Part shown: positions 6,256-14,540 of the stretch, in pieces
How the letters are laid out: every line of letters begins with the position of its first letter
Numbering within the stretch: position 1 is the stretch's first letter
Origin: Paenibacillus naphthalenovorans
GTDB taxonomy: Bacteria > Bacillota > Bacilli > Paenibacillales > NBRC-103111
Direction of reading: 5' to 3'
NCBI RefSeq assembly: GCF_900099895.1
Contig: NZ_FNDY01000037.1
Span: 1 to 42,606, forward strand
DNA: 42,606 nt
Made by a program: the position numbers and the translations under genes
The notes under the pieces: generated by a model
Databases searched by the model: none
What the model was told of the DNA's origin: nothing
Seen by the model: only the letters and a program-made list of their open reading frames with translations

Positions 6256-7416
6256 TCATACTTCGTCTACTTGAACCCACCGGTGCTCTGCAATGGATAA
6301 ATCGACCGCTTCGAGCACCTGCTGGCATTTGACGCCGTCATGAAAATTCGGAACCGGCTGGCGGTCCTCCGCAAGCGCCTGCATCAGCTCAACCGTTTCA
6401 TGAATGAACGTGTGCTCGTAACCGATCGTATGGCCCGGCGGCCACCAGGCTTCGGAGTAGGCGTGGGAAGGATCAGTCGCCAGCACCCGCCGGAAGCCCT
6501 GAACATCCTCCGCGTCTTTGGTAAAATAGACCTGCAGCTCATTCATCCGTTCGAAATCAAACTTCACGCTGCCCTTGCTGCCGTTGATCTCAAACGCGTT
6601 GGTGCAGCGGTGCCCCGGGGCAAAGCGCGTTGCCTCGAAGCTTGCGAGCGCGCCGCCGGCAAAACGGGCAAGGAACAGCGTCGCGTCATCCACCGTTACC
6701 GGACCGCGGGGAGCATCCCTGCCGCCCTTGGCGCTGAGCCCGGTCATCGTGCTCGGCAGCGGACGTTCCCGGATGAAGGTCTCGCTCATGCCGATCACTT
6801 CCTTCATTTCACCGACAAGAAAATGCGCCAAATCAATCAAATGCGCACCCAAATCGCCGTGTGAGCCGGAACCGGCAACCTCCTTTTGCAGCCTCCATAC
6901 GAGCGGGAAATCGGGATCTACGATCCAATCCTGCAAAAACCAGGCGCGGAAATGATAAATATGCCCGAGCCGCCCTTCCTGAATCAGCTTTTTGGCCAGC
7001 TGCACCGCCGGAGCGAATCGATAGTTGAAGCCGATCATATGCTTCACGCCCGCCGCCTCGACCGCCTGCAGCATTTCGCGGGAATCCTTGAGCGTCAGCG
7101 CCAGCGGCTTCTCGCAGAACACATGCTTGCCGCCGGCCGCGGCGGCAAGCGCAATGGCTTTGTGCGCATCGCTGGGTGCGTTGATATCGATCAGGTCGAT
7201 ATCGTCCCGCTTTACGAGCTCCCGCCAATCGGTCGTATAGCTTTCCCAGCCAAACTGCTCCGCCGCCTGCGCTACCCCGTCAGCGTCACGGCCGCAGATC
7301 GCCTTCATCACCGGTTTGGCCGTCTTCGGAAAAAACATCGGCAAATCACGATAGGCATGGCTGTGTGCCTTGCCCATAAATTTGTAACCGACCATCCCCA
7401 CTCGAACCTGCTTCAT
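6256..7416 (-). CDS. Gfo/Idh/MocA family oxidoreductase B
   Basis: A 386-residue dehydrogenase, only distantly similar to oxidoreductase A. The N-terminus has V-G-M-V-G-Y-K-F-M-G-K-A-H-S-H-A, the dinucleotide fold with the A-H-S-H extension found in a large Paenibacillus subgroup. The E-K-P motif appears as H-V-F-C-E-K-P-L-A, followed by a G-F-N-Y-R-F block and G-S-H-G-D-L-G-A-H-L-I-D-L in the active-site region. The substrate is unknown and probably a sugar. I place the start at ATG 7414-7416 because GGAGG precedes it by 11 nt; an ATG seven codons upstream (7435-7437) has no ribosome binding site and the GGAGG lies inside that extension. It is the first enzyme gene after lacI in the operon. 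Confidence 0.88.
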   Translation of the reverse strand: MKQVRVGMVGYKFMGKAHSHAYRDLPMFFPKTAKPVMKAICGRDADGVAQAAEQFGWESYTTDWRELVKRDDIDLIDINAPSDAHKAIALAAAAGGKHVFCEKPLALTLKDSREMLQAVEAAGVKHMIGFNYRFAPAVQLAKKLIQEGRLGHIYHFRAWFLQDWIVDPDFPLVWRLQKEVAGSGSHGDLGAHLIDLAHFLVGEMKEVIGMSETFIRERPLPSTMTGLSAKGGRDAPRGPVTVDDATLFLARFAGGALASFEATRFAPGHRCTNAFEINGSKGSVKFDFERMNELQVYFTKDAEDVQGFRRVLATDPSHAYSEAWWPPGHTIGYEHTFIHETVELMQALAEDRQPVPNFHDGVKCQQVLEAVDLSIAEHRWVQVDEV

Positions 7417-7462
7417 TCTGAATTCCGCCTCCTCCATAAGTGCTGATTCTCTTCTTGGCAGC

Positions 7463-8533
7463 TTAAGATTTTTTCCTGCAGGATTGACGAATAATGAGCT
7501 TCGTCTCCAGCTTCAGCTGAAAGGCATCCAAGCCGGCATCTGCCTCCGGTCCCCCTGCCGAGCGAAGCAGCAGGTTTTTCGCCGCAAGCCGTCCCATCTC
7601 ATAGAACGGTACAGCTACGCTGGTGAGCGGCGGATCCGTCATACGGGCGGCATCGGAATCGTCATAACCAATGACGGCAAGATCTTTGCCCGGTATGCAT
7701 CCCAACTCCCGCAACCCCTGCATGAGGCCTACCGCCATCCGGTCGTTCGAAACGAATATCGCATCGATCCGGCCGAGATGACGGTATATTTCTGCCGCCG
7801 CCTTATACCCGCTGGTGCGGCTGTAATTGCCCTCATAATACCAATGCGGCGGAATGCCGTCGCGGACCCCCGCTTCTGTGCCGGGCTCCAGAAGCCCCGC
7901 TTCCCGCAGCGCTCTGGCATACCCGCGCAGCCGGTCGCCGCTGTTGGAGAAGGGCGGCGGCCCGTTGAGCATAGCAATCCCGCGGTACCCCGAATCCAGC
8001 AGATGACGAACGGCGAGATAGCTCCCCGTCTCGTGATCGGCATCGACCTCATTATAACGTTCCCCGGCATAATGCTGGTTGACCAGGCAGAACGGGAACC
8101 CGCCCTCTTCCAATTTCTTGAGCTCCGCCCGTTCGCCAGGCGTATCCATGGCCCCCAGAATGATGCAGGCATCCACTTTCTGCGAACGGAACATTCGGGT
8201 GTAATCGCTTTCTTCTCCCGGCGACCGGAACATCAACAGCATGTCATACCCAGACTCCTTGACCTGCGCTCCGATCCCGCTTAAAACTTCGGAGAAATAA
8301 TAGGTAGAAAAAATATGGACCTTCGGTACATAAGGAAGGACCACACCCAGATTCCCGCTTCGGCGGCGGGCAAAGCTCTGGGCAATCGCGTTCGGATGGT
8401 AGTTAAGCTCCCTGGCCGCTAGGAGCACTCTCTGCTTCGTTTCCTCCTTCATCGGGCCAACGCCGTTAAGCACACGGGAAACCGTCGCTTCGGATACTCC
8501 CGCCAACGCCGCGACTTCCTTTCGGGTTACGAT
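7463..8533 (-). CDS. LacI family regulator, apparent AUC start
   Basis: About 356 residues: an N-terminal LacI helix-turn-helix (T-R-K-E-V-A-A-L-A-G-V-S-E-A-T-V-S-R-V-L-N-G), the hinge helix around Y-H-P-N-A-I-A, and a periplasmic-binding-protein-like sugar domain ending near I-G-Y-D-D-S-D-A-A. It should repress the following thuA/dehydrogenase genes until a sugar ligand binds. Family members start two residues before T-R-K; here that codon is ATC (8531-8533), 8 nt after GGAGG within a perfect AGGAGGTG. In-frame ATG (8582-8584) and TTG (8609-8611) overlap the promoter's -10 and -35 elements, and GTG (8540-8542) lies inside the Shine-Dalgarno, so AUC fits best. If that promoter is not used, the ATG would add 17 residues. 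Confidence 0.85.
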   Translation of the reverse strand: MVTRKEVAALAGVSEATVSRVLNGVGPMKEETKQRVLLAARELNYHPNAIAQSFARRRSGNLGVVLPYVPKVHIFSTYYFSEVLSGIGAQVKESGYDMLLMFRSPGEESDYTRMFRSQKVDACIILGAMDTPGERAELKKLEEGGFPFCLVNQHYAGERYNEVDADHETGSYLAVRHLLDSGYRGIAMLNGPPPFSNSGDRLRGYARALREAGLLEPGTEAGVRDGIPPHWYYEGNYSRTSGYKAAAEIYRHLGRIDAIFVSNDRMAVGLMQGLRELGCIPGKDLAVIGYDDSDAARMTDPPLTSVAVPFYEMGRLAAKNLLLRSAGGPEADAGLDAFQLKLETKLIIRQSCRKKS

Positions 8534-8567
8534 TCCAGCCACCTCCTCCAGCCTATACCATATATAA

Positions 8568-8585
8568 AATGTACACGCGTTCATT
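8568..8585. promoter_or_regulatory. Candidate LacI-type operator (autoregulation)
   Basis: AATGTACACGCGTTCATT has a central CG and half-sites matching at 7 of 9 positions (AATG-AC-C), the usual layout of LacI-family operators. It covers the expected transcription start and overlaps the -10 element at 8583-8588, so binding would block initiation. Confidence 0.55.
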
Positions 8586-8611
8586 ATCTCTTGGTATAAA
8601 CTTCCTGTCAA
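8583..8611 (-). promoter_or_regulatory. Promoter of the lacI-thuA operon
   Basis: On the minus strand TTGACA (8606-8611), a 17-nt spacer and GATAAT (8583-8588). This is a near-consensus vegetative promoter with a predicted start near 8576, about 43 nt before the proposed AUC codon. Confidence 0.7.
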
Positions 8612-8640
8612 CCCTCTGTGACTCCGCCCGCCTGAAAAAC

Positions 8641-8668
8641 AAAAAAAAGACGACCCTTTAGAGCCGTC
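8641..8668 (-). terminator. Terminator of the coat ATP-grasp gene
   Basis: GACGGC/GTCGTC stem (one G-T pair), with the stop codon of the gene in the loop, followed by eight T residues on the minus strand. Confidence 0.65.
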
Positions 8669-9425
8669 CGTATGCTTTCGAGTAGTGATATATTCTTCTG
8701 TATATCCGTTTGTCCTTGAGCTTCTTGAAAATGAACGGATCCGGGGCCGTATTTACCTCCAGAATCCAGGGATAAAGCTTCCGATCCAACGCCACGTCGA
8801 GCCCCAGCTCCTTAATCCCCGCATATCTCGTCTTCATTTGCTCGGCCACTGAGAGACCGAGCCGCTTCAAGCCCTGGAATAACCCCCTGCGCCTCGCAGA
8901 TCCCGTATGCCCCTTCAGGAGCGTTTCGAATGGCAGAAGCGTGCCTCCGTTATGCACGTTGGTCACCACCTTGCGCTTAGCCGCTACCCGGCCGATGATT
9001 CCCGTTGTCACCCAGCGTTTGGATGGACTTTGTTGAACCATGACCCGCAGGTCGAAGCGCCGGTTGTTGTATTTCAGCAGATGAATCCCTTTTTGAATCA
9101 GATATTTCCGTTTTCCTATCAGCTTTTTGATGGAATTGTACATTGCCTCGTAGCTGTTAAACGTTCTGACCCTCGTTCCCGCTTGATAACGGTACCGGAT
9201 TCCGCCCGGACCCGATTCTCGTTCTACGCGCATGACGCCGTTTCCATAAGTCCCGTTGTCCGGTTTAACATACACCATTCCGTATTGATACAGCATATCC
9301 TGAAGAGAGTTTCGCGTTATCACTCTCGTATCGGGAATATGTTTAGCAATGGAACGATTAGGCAGCAGCGCCTTGGTTTTGGCCCATTTGCTTACAATGT
9401 ATCTCTGGTTATTCCGTTTGCCCAT
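8658..9425 (-). CDS. YheC/YheD-type endospore coat-associated ATP-grasp protein
   Basis: A 255-residue protein with an ATP-grasp core: Y-V-K-P-D-N-G-T-Y-G-N-G-V-M-R (ATP-binding, about residue 77), I-Q-K-G-I-H-L-L, F-D-L-R-V-M-V-Q near the middle and L-E-V-N-T-A-P-D near residue 230, which supplies metal ligands. This matches the YheC/YheD family of spore coat-associated proteins, although it is shorter than B. subtilis YheC and YheD, as many Paenibacillus paralogues are. The start is ATG 9423-9425 with AGGTGG five nt upstream; a frame extending 53 codons further has no ribosome binding site. Upstream sequence holds a CATACAAT element resembling a sigma-E -10. The ligase substrate is unknown. 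Confidence 0.82.
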   Translation of the reverse strand: MGKRNNQRYIVSKWAKTKALLPNRSIAKHIPDTRVITRNSLQDMLYQYGMVYVKPDNGTYGNGVMRVERESGPGGIRYRYQAGTRVRTFNSYEAMYNSIKKLIGKRKYLIQKGIHLLKYNNRRFDLRVMVQQSPSKRWVTTGIIGRVAAKRKVVTNVHNGGTLLPFETLLKGHTGSARRRGLFQGLKRLGLSVAEQMKTRYAGIKELGLDVALDRKLYPWILEVNTAPDPFIFKKLKDKRIYRRIYHYSKAYGRL

Positions 9426-9497
9426 GTCATCCACCTTTCTTTTCCTTAGCCGAAGAGCCCGGTCGGCCCGACGGAAGCAGACTCCTGAACCCAACAT

Positions 9498-9505
9498 ATT
9501 GTATG
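9498..9505 (-). promoter_or_regulatory. Possible sigma-E (mother-cell) -10 element
   Basis: CATACAAT on the minus strand, an exact match to the sigma-E -10 pattern, 73 bp before the coat ATP-grasp start. I see no good -35 element, so support is weak. Confidence 0.3.
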
Positions 9506-9582
9506 CCCTCAGGCATCCATTGGATAAAGGCAGCAGCCTAACCAAAGTAAAGATCAGCTCATAGCGCCTGACGGAAAACGGC

Positions 9583-9621
9583 AAGCCCCTCTTCCGGTCT
9601 AACCGACCGAAAAAGGGGCTT
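9583..9621. terminator. Terminator of prfC
   Basis: Stem AAGCCCCT (9583-9590) / AGGGGCTT (9614-9621) with a strong inner CGGTC/GACCG stem. It lies 14 bp after the prfC stop on the minus strand; the T run is short. Confidence 0.6.
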
Positions 9622-9634
9622 ATGGATTGAAGCG

Positions 9635-11218
9635 TTAGGGGGCCATCTCCAAAAACTTGAGATTCGGGTTTTTCTCCATCGCCGTGCGCAGCGCATATTC
9701 GTTCTCGAACAAGGCCACGTAGTTCTCCTTCTTGTCTTTCACCAGCTGCGAATTGATCCGGAATTTCCCAGGGTCGATCTCGTCTCCGACAAGCCAGCGG
9801 GCAAACTGATAGCTCATCCGCGAAAGCTGCACCTCAACCCCGTACTCCGCCTTCATGCGGTACTCGAACACTTCAAACTGAAGCTGACCGACGACACCCA
9901 GAATCATGTCCTCGAATCCGATCGTTTTGAACACCTGGATCGTGCCTTCCTCCGTCAGCTGATCGACGCCTTTCTGAAACTGCTTATGCTTGAGCGCATT
10001 TTTTACCGTCACCTTGGAGAACAGCTCCGGCGAGAAGGTCGGCAGCTCGTCAAACTCCAGCCCCCCGCCTTGACATAGGGTATCTCCTATGCGGAAGATG
10101 CCCGGGTCAAACAGTCCGATAATGTCACCAGGATAGGCGTCTTCCACAATATCGCGGTCCTGCGCCAAAAACTGCTGCGGCTGCGCCAGCTTGATATCTT
10201 TACCTACACGCACGTGCTTCACCGACATGCCGCGTTCGAATTTGCCGGAGCAAATCCGCAGGAAAGCGATCCGGTCACGGTGTGCCGGGTTCATATTGGC
10301 CTGAATTTTAAAAATATATCCGGAAAATTTCTCATTAAGCGGATCAACCAAGCCTGCCGTGCTTTTGCGCGGTGTTGGCGAAGGCGCGAGCTGCAGGAAG
10401 TTCTCAAGGAAGGTTTGCACGCCGAAATTGTTGATCGCGCTGCCGAAGAACACAGGCGTCAGCTCGCCCGCACGGATTTTTTCGTAATCGAATTCGTCAC
10501 CGGCCACATCGAGCAGCTCCAAATCCTGTACGAGCTGATCATAGAAATACTCTCCCGCAATTTCTTTTACGACCGGGTCATCATATCCGCTTACCTTGCG
10601 CACGCTGATTTCTTTATGGTCGTCGCCCTGAAACAGCTCCACCTGGGTCAGCTTCCGGTCATACACGCCGCAAAACTGCTTGCCCATGCCGATCGGCCAG
10701 TTCATCGGATACGAGCGGATGCCGAGCACCTGCTCCAGCTCTTCAAGCAAGTCGAACGGATTTTGTCCCTCGCGGTCCAATTTGTTGATAAAGGTAAAAA
10801 TCGGAATGCCCCGCTGGCGGCATACCTGGAACAGCTTCTTCGTCTGGGCCTCGACCCCTTTGGCCGAGTCAATCAGCATGACTGCGCTATCAGCCGCGGT
10901 TAAGGTGCGGTACGTATCCTCGCTAAAATCCTGGTGACCAGGCGTATCGAGAATATTCACCCGATGGCCGTTATAATCGAACTGCATGACACTGGAGGTA
11001 ACCGAAATTCCTCTCTGTTTCTCGATTTCCATCCAGTCGCTTGTCGCGTGACGGTTCGCTTTTCGCCCTTTTACCGTACCGGCCAGCCGGATGGCTCCTC
11101 CGAACAGCAGCAGCTTTTCGGTCAGCGTCGTTTTCCCCGCGTCAGGGTGAGATATAATGGCGAACGTGCGGCGTTTTTGTACCTCTTCTTGCAATTTACC
11201 GGTTGTGCCGATACTCAT
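9635..11218 (-). CDS. prfC: Peptide chain release factor 3
   Basis: A 527-residue translational GTPase, the normal length for RF3. The G motifs are S-H-P-D-A-G-K-T-T (P-loop, about residue 20), D-T-P-G-H-Q-D-F-S-E-D-T (G3) and N-K-L-D-R-E (G4). The RF3-specific C-terminal domain includes L-Q-F-E-V-F-E-Y-R-M. RF3 uses GTP to help recycle RF1/RF2 from ribosomes after termination. The gene stands alone between the metallophosphoesterase and the coat gene, with a hairpin at 9583-9621. The start is ATG 11216-11218; the ribosome binding site is a weak AGGAAGGA further upstream than usual. Confidence 0.95.
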   Translation of the reverse strand: MSIGTTGKLQEEVQKRRTFAIISHPDAGKTTLTEKLLLFGGAIRLAGTVKGRKANRHATSDWMEIEKQRGISVTSSVMQFDYNGHRVNILDTPGHQDFSEDTYRTLTAADSAVMLIDSAKGVEAQTKKLFQVCRQRGIPIFTFINKLDREGQNPFDLLEELEQVLGIRSYPMNWPIGMGKQFCGVYDRKLTQVELFQGDDHKEISVRKVSGYDDPVVKEIAGEYFYDQLVQDLELLDVAGDEFDYEKIRAGELTPVFFGSAINNFGVQTFLENFLQLAPSPTPRKSTAGLVDPLNEKFSGYIFKIQANMNPAHRDRIAFLRICSGKFERGMSVKHVRVGKDIKLAQPQQFLAQDRDIVEDAYPGDIIGLFDPGIFRIGDTLCQGGGLEFDELPTFSPELFSKVTVKNALKHKQFQKGVDQLTEEGTIQVFKTIGFEDMILGVVGQLQFEVFEYRMKAEYGVEVQLSRMSYQFARWLVGDEIDPGKFRINSQLVKDKKENYVALFENEYALRTAMEKNPNLKFLEMAP

Positions 11219-11268
11219 GATCTATTCCAGTTCCTTCCTTGTCATTTCGTCAGTTTCAACCTGCCCTT

Positions 11269-12330
11269 TTAAACCAGCTTCACCGTCCAGTCCGCTTCCT
11301 TGATCCAAGTGCGGTTGCTGAACTCCCTGCCGCGCAGTCTCACTCGGTCTTTATACACCTGCACGTACAGTCCTTGCGACTTCTCCTTGTCGACATGCTG
11401 ATAGCTTTTATTCAGCACACGGCCGACGGAGGAATTATGAAAGTAGTGAAAGCCTTCTTGAACGTAATGCTCCCCCGTACCTTGAAAATCGTGATGACGA
11501 TGTCCGCAAAAAACGAACACATTCTTGTAGGGCTTCACCAGCTCGCGGAATTTGTTCGCACGAATCAATTGATGCGAACGGCCGTCCTGGCCTGCCGGCG
11601 GCAGCGGCTGATGAGTCATGATGAAGACCGGCTTGCCGTCCTTATGCTCAGCCAGCCGCTGCTCCAGCCAGGCCAGCTGCTCGTCGGAGTACCACGCGCC
11701 TTCGCCGACCTCCGGTTTTTCCTGAACATAGGTTTCCTGCGAAAGCAAGATCAGATGGTGACCCTTTACCCAATCGTCGTGGTACGGCTTCTGCAAGCCG
11801 AAAAACTTCTGAAACCGCTCGCGGGATTGCCAATCCGTCTTGCCGTTAGGCATCGTAGCCGGATTGAACGCCCCTTTGCGGTCAATCCAAATGTCGTAGT
11901 AATCATGGTTGCCCATGTTCGCATACACCGTAGGCAGCGGATAGGCCGACAGAATCTTGCGCAGCTCCTGATATTCCTTTTCCATACCATATTCCGTCAA
12001 ATCACCTGTAATTACAACAGCCTCCACAGGCATGCCGAACTGCTTCATATCCTCTATCGCGTCTTTCAGCTTCTTTATGGTGCTTGGGACCTCCGTTGAA
12101 ATGTGCAGATCGCTCAAAATCATATAAGAAAACTGCGCAGCGTCAGGATCGCTTTCCGGAAGCATAGCATCGGGCTCCAATACACTCGCCGCCTTTTGCA
12201 GCGTAACGGGCTGAGTCGGAGGGCGCTGCGAATCAATCGCTTTCTGGAGCAGCTTCACGAGTGCCGTAGTCGCCGCACCGATCATAAAGAGCAAAGCGAT
12301 CATCCAACGTATAAAACTGCGTCTTGACAT
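11269..12330 (-). CDS. Membrane-anchored calcineurin-like metallophosphoesterase
   Basis: A 353-residue protein with an N-terminal R-R-S-F-I-R-W stretch and one hydrophobic segment (about residues 9-27), so the catalytic domain should face outside the membrane. All five metallophosphoesterase blocks are present: L-S-D-L-H-I-S (near residue 70), T-G-D-L-T-E-Y-G, G-N-H-D-Y-Y, T-H-Q-P and C-G-H-R-H-H. These bind a dinuclear metal centre and hydrolyse phosphoesters; the substrate (lipid, nucleotide or teichoic acid related) is not readable. The start is ATG 12328-12330 with AGGGGG 7-8 nt upstream. A 12-bp palindrome at 12347-12358 lies in the leader. Confidence 0.88.
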   Translation of the reverse strand: MSRRSFIRWMIALLFMIGAATTALVKLLQKAIDSQRPPTQPVTLQKAASVLEPDAMLPESDPDAAQFSYMILSDLHISTEVPSTIKKLKDAIEDMKQFGMPVEAVVITGDLTEYGMEKEYQELRKILSAYPLPTVYANMGNHDYYDIWIDRKGAFNPATMPNGKTDWQSRERFQKFFGLQKPYHDDWVKGHHLILLSQETYVQEKPEVGEGAWYSDEQLAWLEQRLAEHKDGKPVFIMTHQPLPPAGQDGRSHQLIRANKFRELVKPYKNVFVFCGHRHHDFQGTGEHYVQEGFHYFHNSSVGRVLNKSYQHVDKEKSQGLYVQVYKDRVRLRGREFSNRTWIKEADWTVKLV

Positions 12331-12346
12331 GGCAAGAATCCCCCTG

Positions 12347-12358
12347 TGTTGCGCAACA
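12347..12358. promoter_or_regulatory. Palindrome in the metallophosphoesterase leader
   Basis: TGTTGCGCAACA, a perfect 12-bp palindrome just upstream of the ribosome binding site. A TATGAT element preceded by TG lies about 15 bp further upstream. It could be an operator; no known regulator is implied. Confidence 0.3.
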
Positions 12359-12431
12359 GCTTACTCTCCATCATAACATATTTCCCGGTCCAAAAAAAAG
12401 AAGTCGAATCCTGTCCACCCATAAAAATAAC

Positions 12432-12465
12432 AAGAGCAAAACCAGGCTCGCCCGGTTTTGCTCTT
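12432..12465. terminator. Bidirectional terminator after zwf
   Basis: Perfect 12-bp stem AAGAGCAAAACC (12432-12443) / GGTTTTGCTCTT (12454-12465) with a 10-nt loop, 20 bp after the zwf stop and flanked by AT-rich sequence. Confidence 0.7.
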
Positions 12466-12485
12466 CATTTTTATCAACCTGCAGC

Positions 12486-14006
12486 TTAACGCTGCGTCGT
12501 TACCCATTCGACTTCGCCTTCATCCTGTCCGTTCACCGGCCACCAGCGGAAGCCATCCTCCGCCACGAGCTGTTGTCCGCGCTCGGGACCCCACGTTCCG
12601 GCCGGATACAAGTGCAGGTCTTCCGTACGTTCTCCCCAAGCCGAAGCGATCTTATCCACGTACTTCCAGGCAAGCGCCACTTCGTCCCACCGTGTGAAAT
12701 AGGTCGAATCTCCGCGCGCCGCATCGTACAGAAGCCGCTCATAAGCCTCGGGCGTATTCAGGCCCACCTCGCAGCTCTGGCAGAAATCCATGGCTACAGG
12801 AATAATCGCACCTTCCGAACCCGGCTGCTTCGCATTCACTTTGAAATAGATGCCTTCAAGCGGATTTACGCGGAACACCAGCAGATTGGGTTCCAGCTTG
12901 TGCTTACGGGACAAGTATACGCTGTTCGGCACATTCTTGAACTCGACAACCACTTCCGTCGTTTTGACTGGAAGTCTCTTGCCTGTACGGATGTAGAAGG
13001 GCACGCCCGCCCAGCGGAAATTATCGACGAACACCCGGGCTGCAAAATAAGTCTCGGTCGTCGATTCCGGATTAACCGAATCCTCTTCGCGGTAGCCGGG
13101 CACCTGCCGCCCTTTGACCGTGCCCGCCACATATTGTCCGCGAACCGTGTTCGCGCGCACCTCCGCCGCCGATTGGAAGCCGCGCAGGCTGCGGAATACC
13201 TTCACCTTCTCATCCCGGATATCCTCGGGATGCATCCGGCTTGGCGGTTCCATCGCCATAATGGCCAGCATCTGAAGCATATGATTTTGCCCCATATCCC
13301 GGAGCGCGCCGGAACGATCGTAGTACCCTCCGCGCTCTTCCACGCCAATGGTTTCGCTCAACGTAATTTGAATATTGGAGATGTACTTATTGTTCCACAG
13401 CGGCTCAAAAAAAGTGTTCGCAAAGCGCACCACGTTGATGTTCTGGACCATTTCCTTGCCAAGGTAATGGTCGATCCGGTAGATATCCTTTTCCTCGAAC
13501 ACCTGGCGGATCTCTGCGTTCAGCTTCTCCGCCGACGACAGGTCGTAGCCGAAAGGCTTCTCGATGACAAGGCGGTGCCAGCCGCCCGATTCCAGCAATC
13601 CGCCTGCCTGTAAATGATGCGAGACGCTGCCGAACAGCTCAGGCGCCAATGCCAGATAGAACAGGCGGTTGCCCCCGATGCCGAACTTGTCGTCTAAACG
13701 GTCGGTCAACTCACGAAGACGGCGAAAACCTTCCACATCATTGATATCCAATGACATATATTCAAAATGATCGGCGAACGAATCCCACTGCTCGTCCTTG
13801 GTTACGTTGTAACGGGCGAACTCTTTAATGGATTCATGCACATCGTCCCGGAACTGCTCGTTTGAACGCGAACGGCGCGCCAATCCAATGACGGCAAAAT
13901 CATCGCCCAGCTTCCGTTCGCGGTATAAGCTGTAAAACGCCGGAAATAACTTGCGGCGGGCCAAATCCCCGGTCGCGCCAAAAATGATAAACACAGCACT
14001 CGTCAT
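12486..14006 (-). CDS. zwf: Glucose-6-phosphate 1-dehydrogenase
   Basis: A 506-residue enzyme with the NADP-binding motif F-G-A-T-G-D-L-A-R-R-K-L-F-P at residues 8-21 and the active-site R-I-D-H-Y-L-G-K-E-M-V-Q-N signature near residue 178, which contains the substrate-binding lysine and catalytic histidine region. It oxidises glucose 6-phosphate to 6-phosphogluconolactone, the entry to the oxidative pentose phosphate pathway. Length is normal and all motifs are intact. The start is ATG 14004-14006 with GAGGG just upstream. It is monocistronic, with a promoter at 14065-14093 and a terminator at 12432-12465. Confidence 0.96.
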   Translation of the reverse strand: MTSAVFIIFGATGDLARRKLFPAFYSLYRERKLGDDFAVIGLARRSRSNEQFRDDVHESIKEFARYNVTKDEQWDSFADHFEYMSLDINDVEGFRRLRELTDRLDDKFGIGGNRLFYLALAPELFGSVSHHLQAGGLLESGGWHRLVIEKPFGYDLSSAEKLNAEIRQVFEEKDIYRIDHYLGKEMVQNINVVRFANTFFEPLWNNKYISNIQITLSETIGVEERGGYYDRSGALRDMGQNHMLQMLAIMAMEPPSRMHPEDIRDEKVKVFRSLRGFQSAAEVRANTVRGQYVAGTVKGRQVPGYREEDSVNPESTTETYFAARVFVDNFRWAGVPFYIRTGKRLPVKTTEVVVEFKNVPNSVYLSRKHKLEPNLLVFRVNPLEGIYFKVNAKQPGSEGAIIPVAMDFCQSCEVGLNTPEAYERLLYDAARGDSTYFTRWDEVALAWKYVDKIASAWGERTEDLHLYPAGTWGPERGQQLVAEDGFRWWPVNGQDEGEVEWVTTQR

Positions 14007-14064
14007 GGTTCCCTCATTCTTTCTATATGTAGTGTTTTGAAATATCTGTTACTCAATATCCTAT

Positions 14065-14093
14065 AGCATAACCAAAACCGGAGTGAGATTCAA
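14065..14093 (-). promoter_or_regulatory. Promoter of zwf
   Basis: Minus strand TTGAAT (14088-14093), 17-nt spacer, TATGCT (14065-14070), about 60 bp before the zwf start. Confidence 0.5.
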
Positions 14094-14207
14094 CATAGGC
14101 TTTTTTTCCTGAAATTGGGCGGATTCCATAAGGCATTCGTCTAGGACGGCGCCACAAACGCCCGCATAGTCTGAAGTATAGGCATGCATCGACGGAGGTG
14201 ATTTCGC

Positions 14208-14540
14208 GTGACACCGATCCATCCTATTTCTGAAAAAGTCTGCAAAGCTTTTTACGGCAAACCCGTGTGCGTGATTCTGAAGAACGGCGCGCAGTTTATC
14301 GGTACATTGAGCCGATGGGAGAAAGGAAAGCTGATTTTAAACGACGAGCCGGCGGTAAAGCTGCAGAGCAAAACAAAAAAGAGCAGAGCCGGGAAAGGGA
14401 GAACAGGCTCCAAAGCCAGTAAGGCTGCCGGTGTACGGACGGCTGCAGTCCCTGCGCCCCTGCCCCAGGTTCCCCCTTTCGGCGGCAGCCGAATGGAGTT
14501 CATCCCCTCCAGGATCGCGTGGCTGCTTGCTCTCATCTGA
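14208..14540 (+). CDS. Small protein with Sm-like N-terminal segment
   Basis: A 110-residue protein with a GTG start at 14208-14210, chosen because GGAGGTGAT lies 6 nt upstream. Residues 12-48 (K-P-V-C-V-I-L-K-N-G-A-Q-F-I-G-T-L, then G-K-L-I-L-N-D) look like the first strands of an Sm/LSm-type beta barrel, where a conserved glycine follows a 'V-x-L-x-x-G' strand. The rest is a basic, low-complexity Lys/Ser/Ala/Gly stretch and a proline-rich tail. RNA binding is therefore possible but is inference. The gene overlaps a perfect palindrome at its stop codon and ends before a strong terminator. Confidence 0.6.
   Translation: MTPIHPISEKVCKAFYGKPVCVILKNGAQFIGTLSRWEKGKLILNDEPAVKLQSKTKKSRAGKGRTGSKASKAAGVRTAAVPAPLPQVPPFGGSRMEFIPSRIAWLLALI

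Noticed and set aside
12324..13613. 429-codon open frame opposite zwf
   Set aside because: Antisense shadow of a strongly supported zwf gene; no ribosome binding site or family.
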